DNA from: Legionellales bacterium
GTDB lineage: Bacteria > Pseudomonadota > Gammaproteobacteria > WLWR01
Assembly (NCBI GenBank): GCA_012103495.1
Contig: WLWR01000086.1
Location: 1-7,184 of the forward strand
Direction: 5' to 3'
DNA: 7,184 nucleotides
The position numbers were made by a program, and so were the translations under genes. The notes under the pieces were generated by a model. The model saw nothing but the letters and a program-made list of their open reading frames with translations, ran no database searches and had not been told where the DNA came from. This document shows positions 1-6,028 of this stretch, in pieces (the stretch's first letter is position 1; each line of letters begins with the position of its first letter).

Positions 1-39
1 TACGTGATTTTTTTTAGCCTTGTGGAAACACTCAATCGC

Positions 40-1845
40 TTATTCGTGTTCCGGTAAAAAGCCGTGTGCTTGCATCTGCCATAATTTTGCGTAATCCCTT
101 TGTTGTTTTATCAATTGTTGGTGTGAACCGTCTTCAACAATTTCACCTCGGTTAAACACTAAGATTCGTTCCATTTGACGCAGTGTTGACAATCGGTGAG
201 CAATAACCAACGTAGTCCGCTGCGCCATTAATTTCGTCAAGCTGTCATGAATCAATTGTTCAGTCATTGAATCTAAAGCGGCAGTAGCTTCATCCAAAAT
301 AAGAATGGGAGCGTCAGCCAAAAATGCTCGGGCAATGGCAATCCGTTGGCGCTGTCCACCGGATAATTTAATACCGCGCTCACCGACCAGCGTTTGATAC
401 TGTTGCGGTAAGGTTTCGATGAAATCATGGCAGTGTGCTTGTTGAGCCGCCTGTAATACTTGTTCATCGGTTGCTTGAGTTTTGCCATAGCGAATGTTTT
501 CTAAAATGCTGCGATGAAACAATACCGGCTCTTGTGGGATCATTGAAATTTGTTCGCGCAACGATTGTTGGGTCACCTCTGCAATATTTTGTTGATCAAT
601 TAAAATGCGACCATCTGTCACATCGAACAATCGCAAAATTAAATTAACAAACGTACTTTTTCCCGCACCAGAAAAACCAACCAAGCCTATTTTTTGTTGC
701 GCTGGAATGGTTAAACACAGTTGGTTGAATATTTTATCACCGGCATGATACTGAAAATCCATCTGATCAAATTCAATGTCACCACGCGTGATAACAATCG
801 GGGTTGCCTTCGGCTTATCGGCGATTTCATGTGATTCTTTTACCAACGTTAACGCTTGCTGGCACGTACCAATATCAGCAAAAAAATTCGGCAACTCAAT
901 CCCAGTGATCCACACCATCATCATCACATTCCAAGTGGTATTCAAGATAAACACCAGATCACCCGTCGTAATATTGCCCTGTTGCCAATCGGACAACACC
1001 GCCCAGGTTAATGCCAGCACGGGAATGGCCAAGGCCAGCACTCCCAGCAAAATACGCACTTTTTCAATCAACCACAGTGTGCGCCAATGCGTGGCTTGCT
1101 CCGCTTGTTGAAATCGGTTGACGTATTGATATTCAAACCGTCGCCTGGCAAACAGCTTAACATTCATAAAGTTGGTAAAACTGTCGACCACTCGTCCTGT
1201 TAATTCACTGCGAGCTTCGGAATGCTTATGCGATAGTTGATCAATTTTGCCAGCAAAAGCCAAACAAACTGCCATGTGCAAGACCACCCAACTGCCTATT
1301 AACAAGGCATACAATGGTTGCAACCAAAAGAATAAGCCAATCGTGATCAACACGGCTGATAACACCGGCAAAAATAAAAACATCACCGCATCCAATAACC
1401 GTGTACTACCCAAAGCCATATCGTTGAGTTTATTCCCCATGCTACCGGCAAAATGATCACTGAAAAAACGGTACGAATGTTGTTGAATGTAATCAAACAT
1501 CCTCATGCGCACTTGGGCTTCGAATTTAGGAAAAATAAATGCACGGACAATTCCCGACAACCGAAACATGACTTCCGTCAATATCCACAAAAATGCACCC
1601 AGACTTAATGGAATGAGCAGTACGTGCCACATGCGTGACTTGTCATCGGAAAAGTTAACAATCGTGTCAACGATGAGCCCCAGCACATAGGGAATCAACG
1701 TTCGATCTAAGGCCCAAGCCAAACAAAAAACTTGTAATAGCAACAACCACCATCCATAGCGTCGGATGAAATAGCCAAGAAAGGCAGCCAGCGAGTGCGT
1801 AGGGAATGGGTCAGAAAACGCAGAAGAGGAATCCGATGCCGGCAT
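40..1845 (-). CDS. ABC exporter half-transporter, fused membrane and ATPase domains
   Basis: This 601-residue protein has the MsbA/HlyB-type layout: an inner-membrane domain followed by a nucleotide-binding domain, expected to work as a dimer. Six membrane segments lie at roughly 33-59, 74-100, 156-175, 179-199, 265-284 and 298-319. The ATPase half has an A-loop Tyr near 366, Walker A GFSGAGKST at 390-398, the Q-loop Gln near 438 in MIPQEPVLF, signature LSGGQ at 494-498, Walker B ILILDE at 514-519 with its catalytic Glu, D-loop ALDS at 523-526, and the H-loop His near 550. All catalytic residues are present, so it should hydrolyse ATP. There is no peptidase domain. ATG 1845 was chosen for its AGGG spacing; a GTG at 1878 would add 11 residues. 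The substrate (lipid, peptide or drug) cannot be read from the sequence, and its neighbours do not help. Only 39 bases follow the TAA stop, with no terminator seen. Confidence 0.93.
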   Translation of the reverse strand: MPASDSSSAFSDPFPTHSLAAFLGYFIRRYGWWLLLLQVFCLAWALDRTLIPYVLGLIVDTIVNFSDDKSRMWHVLLIPLSLGAFLWILTEVMFRLSGIVRAFIFPKFEAQVRMRMFDYIQQHSYRFFSDHFAGSMGNKLNDMALGSTRLLDAVMFLFLPVLSAVLITIGLFFWLQPLYALLIGSWVVLHMAVCLAFAGKIDQLSHKHSEARSELTGRVVDSFTNFMNVKLFARRRFEYQYVNRFQQAEQATHWRTLWLIEKVRILLGVLALAIPVLALTWAVLSDWQQGNITTGDLVFILNTTWNVMMMVWITGIELPNFFADIGTCQQALTLVKESHEIADKPKATPIVITRGDIEFDQMDFQYHAGDKIFNQLCLTIPAQQKIGLVGFSGAGKSTFVNLILRLFDVTDGRILIDQQNIAEVTQQSLREQISMIPQEPVLFHRSILENIRYGKTQATDEQVLQAAQQAHCHDFIETLPQQYQTLVGERGIKLSGGQRQRIAIARAFLADAPILILDEATAALDSMTEQLIHDSLTKLMAQRTTLVIAHRLSTLRQMERILVFNRGEIVEDGSHQQLIKQQRDYAKLWQMQAHGFLPEHE

Positions 1846-1853
1846 AACCATAA

Positions 1854-1857
1854 CCCT
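1854..1857 (-). promoter_or_regulatory. Ribosome binding site deciding the ABC transporter start
   Basis: AGGG on the minus strand lies 8 bases before ATG 1845, 2 bases before ATG 1851, and downstream of the possible GTG at 1878, which has no Shine-Dalgarno of its own. Spacing favours ATG 1845. The match is short, so this is moderate evidence. Confidence 0.5.
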
Positions 1858-1938
1858 AGCGATAAAAAAGCCGGCCACTTTAACATAACTGCGAAATTAA
1901 AGACAACCATCATTCGCCACGAAAAAAACGATACCCTG

Positions 1939-1955
1939 GCGATGGATAACATCGC
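1939..1955 (-). repeat. Small stem-loop between the palindrome and the ABC gene
   Basis: GCGATG (1939-1944) and CATCGC (1950-1955) form a perfect 6-bp stem with a 5-base loop. In the sense of the ABC gene a run of seven T occurs about ten bases after it, too far for a standard terminator. It may be part of an untranslated leader or simply chance. Confidence 0.25.
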
Positions 1956-1983
1956 ATACATAGTTTTTTTAAACACCGTATAA

Positions 1984-2003
1984 ATTAAGCAACATTGCTT
2001 AAT
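1984..2003. repeat. 20-bp near-perfect palindrome upstream of the ABC gene
   Basis: ATTAAGCAACATTGCTTAAT consists of two perfectly complementary 9-base arms around a central CA. Dyads of this length and AT-rich make-up in an upstream region can be operators for dimeric regulators. As RNA it would also make a hairpin, but one with only two G-C pairs per arm and no clean U-run. It lies about 140 bases before the ABC start. The symmetry is certain; any function is inferred. Confidence 0.4.
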
Positions 2004-2138
2004 AGCTTCGGCAAAAATTTGTAACAGTCCTGACTATAGCCATCGTACCTGACGATGCGAACGACAGGAGTGGCCAGTAAATTTTTCAGGTGGCATTTTA
2101 AGTGTGCAGGCGGGGCATAGCCTGCGATGTTTTGATTG

Positions 2139-2162
2139 AAAAACCCCGCAGGGCTCGTCGGG
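2139..2162 (-). terminator. Possible intrinsic terminator for gyrB
   Basis: In the sense of gyrB, CCCG-A-C pairs with GCGGG around a 7-base loop (one A bulged), and the stem is followed by G and then TTTTT. This is GC-rich stem plus U-run architecture, about 100 bases past the gyrB stop. The stem is short (five pairs), so efficiency would be modest. It is the best terminator-like signal between gyrB and the ABC gene. Confidence 0.4.
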
Positions 2163-2184
2163 ATCATTTGAGGATTTTTCTTGA

Positions 2185-2232
2185 GAAGCGCCGCAAAATA
2201 GCGTCCGATGCGCACTTAATTTTCGCCGCTTC
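2185..2232. repeat. Large imperfect inverted repeat downstream of gyrB
   Basis: The left arm GAAGCGCCGCAAAAT (2185-2199) and right arm ATTTTCGCCGCTTC (2219-2232) are complementary except for one mismatch and one extra base. The 19-base interior can form three further pairs (GCG with CGC). It starts about 30 bases after the gyrB stop and forms a strong hairpin in RNA from either strand. No U-run follows it, so it is not an obvious intrinsic terminator. It may be a 3' stabilising structure, or an end of a small repeat element. Confidence 0.5.
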
Positions 2233-2261
2233 CGGTGTGATGAGTTGTTAAAAACACCTTA

Positions 2262-4682
2262 TTACACATCGATATTTTCAGCATCCAGCGCATTGGCTTC
2301 GATGAATTGGCGACGAGGATCAACTTGATCCCCCATAAGCGTGGTAAAAATTTCATCGGCAGCCACAGCATCTTCAATGGTCACTTGCAATAACCGGCGA
2401 GAATTGGGATCCATGGTGGTTTCCCACAGTTGGTTCGGATTCATTTCCCCCAACCCTTTGTAGCGTTGAATGGTTTGACCGCGCTTGGCTTCGTCGAGCA
2501 ACCACTCCACCGCTTGTTGGAAATGAGTGATCGGTTTGTTTTTCTCACCGCGTTGTACACAAGCACCTACGCCAATGAAATTTTGCAGTTCATTCGCCAC
2601 CGTTTTAATCGCTTGATAATCGCGACAAACAAAAAATTCCGTCGTCAAACGATAGGTTTCCACCAAACCATGATTGATGACGTTAATCAAGGGTACGTGA
2701 TGAGGTGAAGAAGGTTCCGACGCTAAACTCGCCTTCATTTGCATACCGCCTTGCGGCAATGCGGTTAATTTGGTTTGCAATGAGGCAACCCATGTTTGCA
2801 TAAACGTTTCATCAGTTAGTTTTTCAGTGGTAACTGCCGGCAAGTCAATAAGTTGCTGTAATATGATTGTTGGATAACGTCGTGTCAATCGTGAAATAGC
2901 ACGTTGTGCAGCACGATATTGTTCAATCATTTTTTCCAATGCGACGCCTTGGATGGCCGGTGCATCTTGTGCAGGAGTCAACGAAGCATTGTGCAGCGCC
3001 AATTGGGTTAAGTAATGATCTAAAGAAGGATCATCTTTGACATATTGTTCTTGCTTGCCTTTTTTGACTTTATACAAGGGCGGTTGTGCAATATAGACAT
3101 GCCCGCGCTCTAAAATTTCCGGCATTTGCCGATAAAAAAAAGTCAGTAGCAGTGTGCGAATGTGTGAGCCATCGACGTCGGCATCGGTCATGATGATAAT
3201 GTAGTGATATCGCAGCTTGTCCGGATTGTATTCCTCACGGCCGATGCCACACCCCAGCGCAGTAATGAGGGTGGCGACTTCTTGCGATGCCAGCATTTTA
3301 TCAAAGCGCGCTTTTTCAACGTTTAGAATTTTACCTTTAAGTGGCAAAATCGCCTGAGTGCGGCGATCACGACCTTGTTTAGCTGACCCCCCCGCAGAAT
3401 CTCCTTCCACGATGAACAGTTCTGATAAAGCCGGATCACGTTCCTGACAATCAGCCAGCTTGCCTGGCAACCCAGCCAGGTCCAACGCACCCTTGCGCCG
3501 AGTCATGTCACGCGCGCGTCGAGCGGCTTCACGTGCACGAGCCGCATCGATGATTTTGCCCACGACGGCTTTAGCTACCACTGGATTTTCCATCAAGTAT
3601 TCATTGAATTTTTCATTCACGATCGATTCAACCACTGATTTCACTTCCGAAGAAACCAATTTGTCTTTGGTTTGTGAGGAAAATTTTGGATCAGGCACTT
3701 TGACAGACAGCACCGCGGTCAACCCTTCACGTGCATCATCACCGGTGGTCGCAACTTTGGCTTTTTTAGCAAACCCTTCTTTGTCAATATAACTATTGAG
3801 TGTGCGCGTCAGCGCAGCACGAAAACCCGCTAAGTGAGTCCCACCATCGCGTTGTGGAATGTTGTTGGTGAAACAAAAAATATTTTCTTGAAACCCATCG
3901 TTCCATTGCATCGCCACTTCCACGACGATGCCTTCTTTTTCATGGAGCAAATGAAAAACAGCCGGATTAATCGGTGTTTTATTTTTATTTAAATGATCAA
4001 CAAACGCACTGATCCCACCTTCGTATTCGAAGATATCTTCTCGATCATTGCGCTCATCAATTAAATGAATGCGAATGCCTGAGTTTAAAAACGATAATTC
4101 ACGCAACCGTTTGGCAAGAATGTCGTAATGAAATTTGATATTGGAAAAAATTTCAGCACTTGGTTTGAACCAAATTTGGGTTCCAGTTTGAGTCGTGGCT
4201 TCATTCGCGGTTAATTCGGTTTGTGGTTCACCTAATTGATACTGTTGTCGATAGATTTGTCCCTCACGCCGGATAATAAGTTGTAATTCATCCGATAAAG
4301 CATTGACCACGGAGATCCCTACCCCGTGCAAACCACCGGAGACCTTATATGAATTGTCGTCAAATTTACCCCCCGCATGCAATACAGTCATAATCACTTC
4401 GGCGGCAGATTTTCCTTCCTCATGCAAGTCGACAGGAATACCACGACCATTGTCGGTCACAGTGATTGATTCGCCTTCGTGAATTGTGACGTTAATTTGT
4501 GAGCAAAAGCCTGCCAATGCTTCATCGACGGAATTATCGACCACTTCAAACACCAGGTGGTGCAAACCGGTTCCATCATCCGTGTCGCCAATATACATCC
4601 CAGGACGCTTGCGGACTGCGTCCAAACCTTTCAATACTTTGATATTGGATGAATCGTAATTGACAGTATCCACTTCGCTCAT
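2262..4682 (-). CDS. gyrB: DNA gyrase subunit B
   Basis: This 806-residue ATPase subunit of gyrase introduces negative supercoils together with GyrA. Its length is close to E. coli GyrB (804). Residue numbers count from ATG 4682, preferred to TTG 4688 because of AGGAG spacing. The N-terminal GHKL ATPase has the catalytic Glu at about 46 in VFEVVDN, TDNGRGIP at about 76-83, the lid motif GLHGVG at 117-122, and the QTK loop at 337-339. The Arg of RREG at about 139 corresponds to the coumarin-contacting Arg136 of E. coli, so no resistance change is visible there. The Toprim domain has EGDSAGG from about 426 and TDADVDG around 499-505 for magnesium. The extra segment of about 165 residues typical of gammaproteobacteria follows, then the C-terminal QRYKGLGEMN and DPRRQFIEANAL. 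The gene ends with tandem stops TAA TAA. It has its own probable promoter and is not overlapped by recF. Identification is certain. Confidence 0.98.
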   Translation of the reverse strand: MSEVDTVNYDSSNIKVLKGLDAVRKRPGMYIGDTDDGTGLHHLVFEVVDNSVDEALAGFCSQINVTIHEGESITVTDNGRGIPVDLHEEGKSAAEVIMTVLHAGGKFDDNSYKVSGGLHGVGISVVNALSDELQLIIRREGQIYRQQYQLGEPQTELTANEATTQTGTQIWFKPSAEIFSNIKFHYDILAKRLRELSFLNSGIRIHLIDERNDREDIFEYEGGISAFVDHLNKNKTPINPAVFHLLHEKEGIVVEVAMQWNDGFQENIFCFTNNIPQRDGGTHLAGFRAALTRTLNSYIDKEGFAKKAKVATTGDDAREGLTAVLSVKVPDPKFSSQTKDKLVSSEVKSVVESIVNEKFNEYLMENPVVAKAVVGKIIDAARAREAARRARDMTRRKGALDLAGLPGKLADCQERDPALSELFIVEGDSAGGSAKQGRDRRTQAILPLKGKILNVEKARFDKMLASQEVATLITALGCGIGREEYNPDKLRYHYIIIMTDADVDGSHIRTLLLTFFYRQMPEILERGHVYIAQPPLYKVKKGKQEQYVKDDPSLDHYLTQLALHNASLTPAQDAPAIQGVALEKMIEQYRAAQRAISRLTRRYPTIILQQLIDLPAVTTEKLTDETFMQTWVASLQTKLTALPQGGMQMKASLASEPSSPHHVPLINVINHGLVETYRLTTEFFVCRDYQAIKTVANELQNFIGVGACVQRGEKNKPITHFQQAVEWLLDEAKRGQTIQRYKGLGEMNPNQLWETTMDPNSRRLLQVTIEDAVAADEIFTTLMGDQVDPRRQFIEANALDAENIDV

Positions 4683-4689
4683 CGACAAA

Positions 4690-4694
4690 CTCCT
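4690..4694 (-). promoter_or_regulatory. Ribosome binding site deciding the gyrB start
   Basis: AGGAG on the minus strand lies 7 bases before ATG at 4682 but only 1 base before the in-frame TTG at 4688. The spacing therefore selects the ATG and rejects the longer TTG-initiated frame. Confidence 0.8.
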
Positions 4695-4730
4695 GTGAGG
4701 GCTTTAACTCTTTAGATTTTGAAGCTGCCG

Positions 4731-4739
4731 ATTGTACCA
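4731..4739 (-). promoter_or_regulatory. Probable gyrB promoter (extended -10)
   Basis: The minus strand reads TGGTACAAT, that is TGn followed by TACAAT (4736-4731), five of six matches to TATAAT with the extended -10 TG. The -35 region at the right distance (around 4759-4754, TATCGG) is poor, as is common when the extended -10 is present. Transcription would start near 4725, giving a leader of about 43 bases before the gyrB ATG. It gives gyrB its own promoter beyond any read-through from recF. Many gyrase promoters respond to loss of supercoiling; that is not shown here. Confidence 0.55.
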
Positions 4740-4769
4740 CTTCTTCCGTTAAACCGATATCGTTACTGG

Positions 4770-4820
4770 TTTTTTTTGCGGTTGAGGGGAAATCAAAACA
4801 CGCTTTTTTTGAATTTTTTT
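4770..4820. promoter_or_regulatory. A-tracts upstream of the gyrB promoter (possible bend or UP-like element)
   Basis: Three T-runs on the plus strand (A-runs in the sense of gyrB) occur at 4770-4777 (8 bases), 4804-4810 (7) and 4814-4820 (7). The last two are centred 10 bp apart, one helical turn, which is the phasing that bends DNA. They lie roughly 45 to 95 bp upstream of the inferred gyrB transcription start. Known roles of such tracts are curvature, binding of RNA polymerase alpha subunits, or nucleoid-protein binding. Which applies here cannot be told from sequence. Confidence 0.35.
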
Positions 4821-4883
4821 ATTGTCTTTATCTCTGTTTAGTACAGTCCTTAGAATCGTTATCTTTAGCGCATTTAAACAAGG

Positions 4884-4935
4884 TTCACAACTTCAAGCTC
4901 GCTGAGTCTATATCCAGCGAGCTTAAAACTGTGAA
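4884..4935 (-). repeat. Inverted repeat (stem-loop) just downstream of recF
   Basis: A perfect 10-bp stem, AAGCTCGCTG (4895-4904) with CAGCGAGCTT (4915-4924), encloses a 10-base loop. Beyond a 5-by-5 internal mismatch, a second stem of six pairs forms, TTCACA (4884-4889) with TGTGAA (4930-4935). It begins 10 bases after the recF stop. No run of U follows it on either strand, so it is not a standard intrinsic terminator. It could end or stabilise the dnaA-dnaN-recF message, or act with Rho. The structure is plain in the sequence; its role is inferred. Confidence 0.5.
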
Positions 4936-4945
4936 GCCATTTACG

Positions 4946-6028
4946 CTACAAAACCGCCGTCACCTTCCCTTGTTCCATGTGGAACATTTGGTGGGCAGCC
5001 AAATGCGACCGTAGCAAATCGTCATTTTGATCGGTTGAGGTTAAAAACACTTGTGATTGCAACCCTTTCAACTCTGCCAATAAGATGGCTAAATGCGCCC
5101 GGTCCAATTCTGACGCCACATCATCCAATAAAAAAAGACTTTTCTTCATTGTTTGCTGCTGAAGCAATTGTTCTTGCGCCAACTTCATTGCCAATAACAA
5201 CATTTTTTGTTGTCCCCGCGATAAGACATCTTTGGCTGGTATGCCAGCCACCGTCCATAACAACTCTGCTCGGTGCGGTCCACGCCCAGTGTAACCGCGC
5301 ATTCGATCACGAGACAATTGTTGCTTCAACACCTCTATCAATCCGGCATCCTCCGGCCAACCACGTTGATAACAAAAAGAAATTTCTTCAATTTGTAATA
5401 ATCGCCGACAGTGAGCGACAAATAGCGGTTTGTATTGCTCGACATATTGCTGCCGCCATTGATCAATTGCCTCAGCACACGCCACCAATGAGGCATCCCA
5501 TAAGGCCACCTCCATATCCGGACAACCACTGCGCAGTGCTTGATTACGCTGTTTTAAGATTCGATTCAAGGCTTTCCACTGCTCATAAAACTCATGTTCC
5601 ATGTGGAACACACCCCAATCTAAAAATTGCCGACGACCACTCGGGCCACCATCCAACAATTGATAAATTTCTGGATTCAAATAATGTACTGGCAAAACCG
5701 TTGCCAAATCGGCGGCTGAAAAATAGGGAGTTCCATTGATTTTGATCTGCAGCGCGCCGGTCAAGGCTCGATGAATCCCAAGGTGAGTGGCATTGAGCAA
5801 TTCACCGGTGACCGTCAAATCCGTTTGTTCAAAGGAAATAACTTGTTTGATCAATCGAGTCCGAAACGACCGCCCCATCCCCAACAAATAGATGGCTTCC
5901 AACAAACTGGTTTTACCACTGCCATTGGCACCCACAATCACATTCATTTGTGGATGCAACGTTATCTGCGCTGAGACAATATTACGTAAGTAGCTGATTG
6001 ACAGTGAATTTAGCCCAGCCATACTCAC
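4946..6028 (-). CDS. recF: DNA replication and repair protein RecF
   Basis: This 360-residue SMC-like ATPase acts with RecO and RecR to load RecA on gapped single-stranded DNA at stalled forks. The Walker A motif GANGSGKTS is at residues 33-41. The family motif RRQFLDWGVFH is at about 132-142, the ABC-type signature LSRGQQK at 269-275, and Walker B SLFLLDD with D-loop ASELD at 297-309. The length matches E. coli RecF (357). The GTG start at 6028 overlaps the dnaN stop as GTGA and has no Shine-Dalgarno, so initiation probably depends on ribosomes ending dnaN. An ATG six bases downstream (6022) is an alternative that would remove two residues; its only upstream match, GTGAG, is too close. The stop is TAG. 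Unusually, the gene contains two identical 16-bp parS-like sites, one in the FLDWG region and one near the C-terminus. The function call is secure; the exact start is less so. Confidence 0.97.
   Translation of the reverse strand: MSMAGLNSLSISYLRNIVSAQITLHPQMNVIVGANGSGKTSLLEAIYLLGMGRSFRTRLIKQVISFEQTDLTVTGELLNATHLGIHRALTGALQIKINGTPYFSAADLATVLPVHYLNPEIYQLLDGGPSGRRQFLDWGVFHMEHEFYEQWKALNRILKQRNQALRSGCPDMEVALWDASLVACAEAIDQWRQQYVEQYKPLFVAHCRRLLQIEEISFCYQRGWPEDAGLIEVLKQQLSRDRMRGYTGRGPHRAELLWTVAGIPAKDVLSRGQQKMLLLAMKLAQEQLLQQQTMKKSLFLLDDVASELDRAHLAILLAELKGLQSQVFLTSTDQNDDLLRSHLAAHQMFHMEQGKVTAVL
4971..4986. other. Candidate parS centromere site, copy 2 (inside recF 3' end)
   Basis: This is the same 16 bases, TGTTCCATGTGGAACA, as at 5595-5610, lying 624 bp away and identical at all positions including the asymmetric centre. 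It covers RecF codons 348-353, reading M-F-H-M-E-Q, close to the C-terminus. Both copies use TTC for Phe and CAC for His. The three other Phe-His pairs in this window (two in GyrB, one in the ABC protein) all use TTT CAT. Two identical near-consensus sites within a few kilobases of the expected origin fit the known origin-proximal clustering of parS. Confidence 0.6.
5595..5610. other. Candidate parS centromere site, copy 1 (inside recF)
   Basis: The sequence is TGTTCCATGTGGAACA: two perfectly complementary 7-base arms (TGTTCCA and TGGAACA) around a central TG. It differs by one base from TGTTCCACGTGGAACA, the parS form I know from Pseudomonas-type gammaproteobacteria, and by three from the Bacillus form TGTTTCACGTGAAACA. 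ParB dimers bind parS near oriC and, with ParA, segregate the new origins. Here the site covers RecF codons 140-145, reading V-F-H-M-E-H, just after the conserved FLDWG motif. Protein conservation alone could explain part of the match, but codon choice argues for an extra DNA constraint. Binding by ParB is inferred. Confidence 0.6.

Larger units (their letters stand above)
1846..2261. other. gyrB-ABC transporter intergenic region, no convincing gene
   Basis: This spacer of about 416 bases holds inverted repeats, a possible terminator and no gene I can support. On the minus strand, two overlapping frames stay open across much of it, one from a GTG at 2215 for 76 codons and one in the gyrB frame past its tandem stops. 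Neither has a ribosome site at a sensible distance, and neither shows a family motif. The middle is GC-richer than its surroundings (35 G or C in 2101-2160). Close to the ABC gene, a weak promoter can be drawn: TTGTCT (1906-1901), an 18-base gap and TAAAGT (1882-1877), giving a leader of about 25 bases. That promoter is speculative. Confidence 0.5.

Noticed and set aside
820..836. CATGTG with partial symmetry in the ABC gene
   Set aside because: The core matches but the outer arm bases do not match the recF sites.
1581..1589. ATATCCACA, one mismatch from a DnaA box
   Set aside because: Single, isolated and inside the ABC coding sequence; no cluster of boxes or AT-rich unwinding element is present. 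The origin is not visible in this window.
1879..1910. GTG at 1878 as the ABC transporter start
   Set aside because: No Shine-Dalgarno lies before it and it may overlap a -10-like element; ATG 1845 has better spacing. The upstream promoter itself is too weak to list as a feature.
1707..1976. An 89-codon minus-strand frame with a hydrophobic start, overlapping the ABC gene's 5' end
   Set aside because: Most of it is the ABC gene read in another frame; its GTG start has no good ribosome site and nothing suggests a leader peptide.
3525..3540. CACGTG in gyrB as a third parS
   Set aside because: Only about 10 of 16 bases match the Pseudomonas-type site; the arms are not complementary.
3723..3738. 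CACGTG in gyrB near 3728-3733
   Set aside because: Only the central hexamer fits; flanking arms do not match parS.
5035..5739. A 234-codon plus-strand open frame antisense to recF
   Set aside because: It lies wholly opposite a certain gene, its translation is low-complexity and resembles no family, and it has no ribosome site. Long antisense frames are common shadows of coding sequence.
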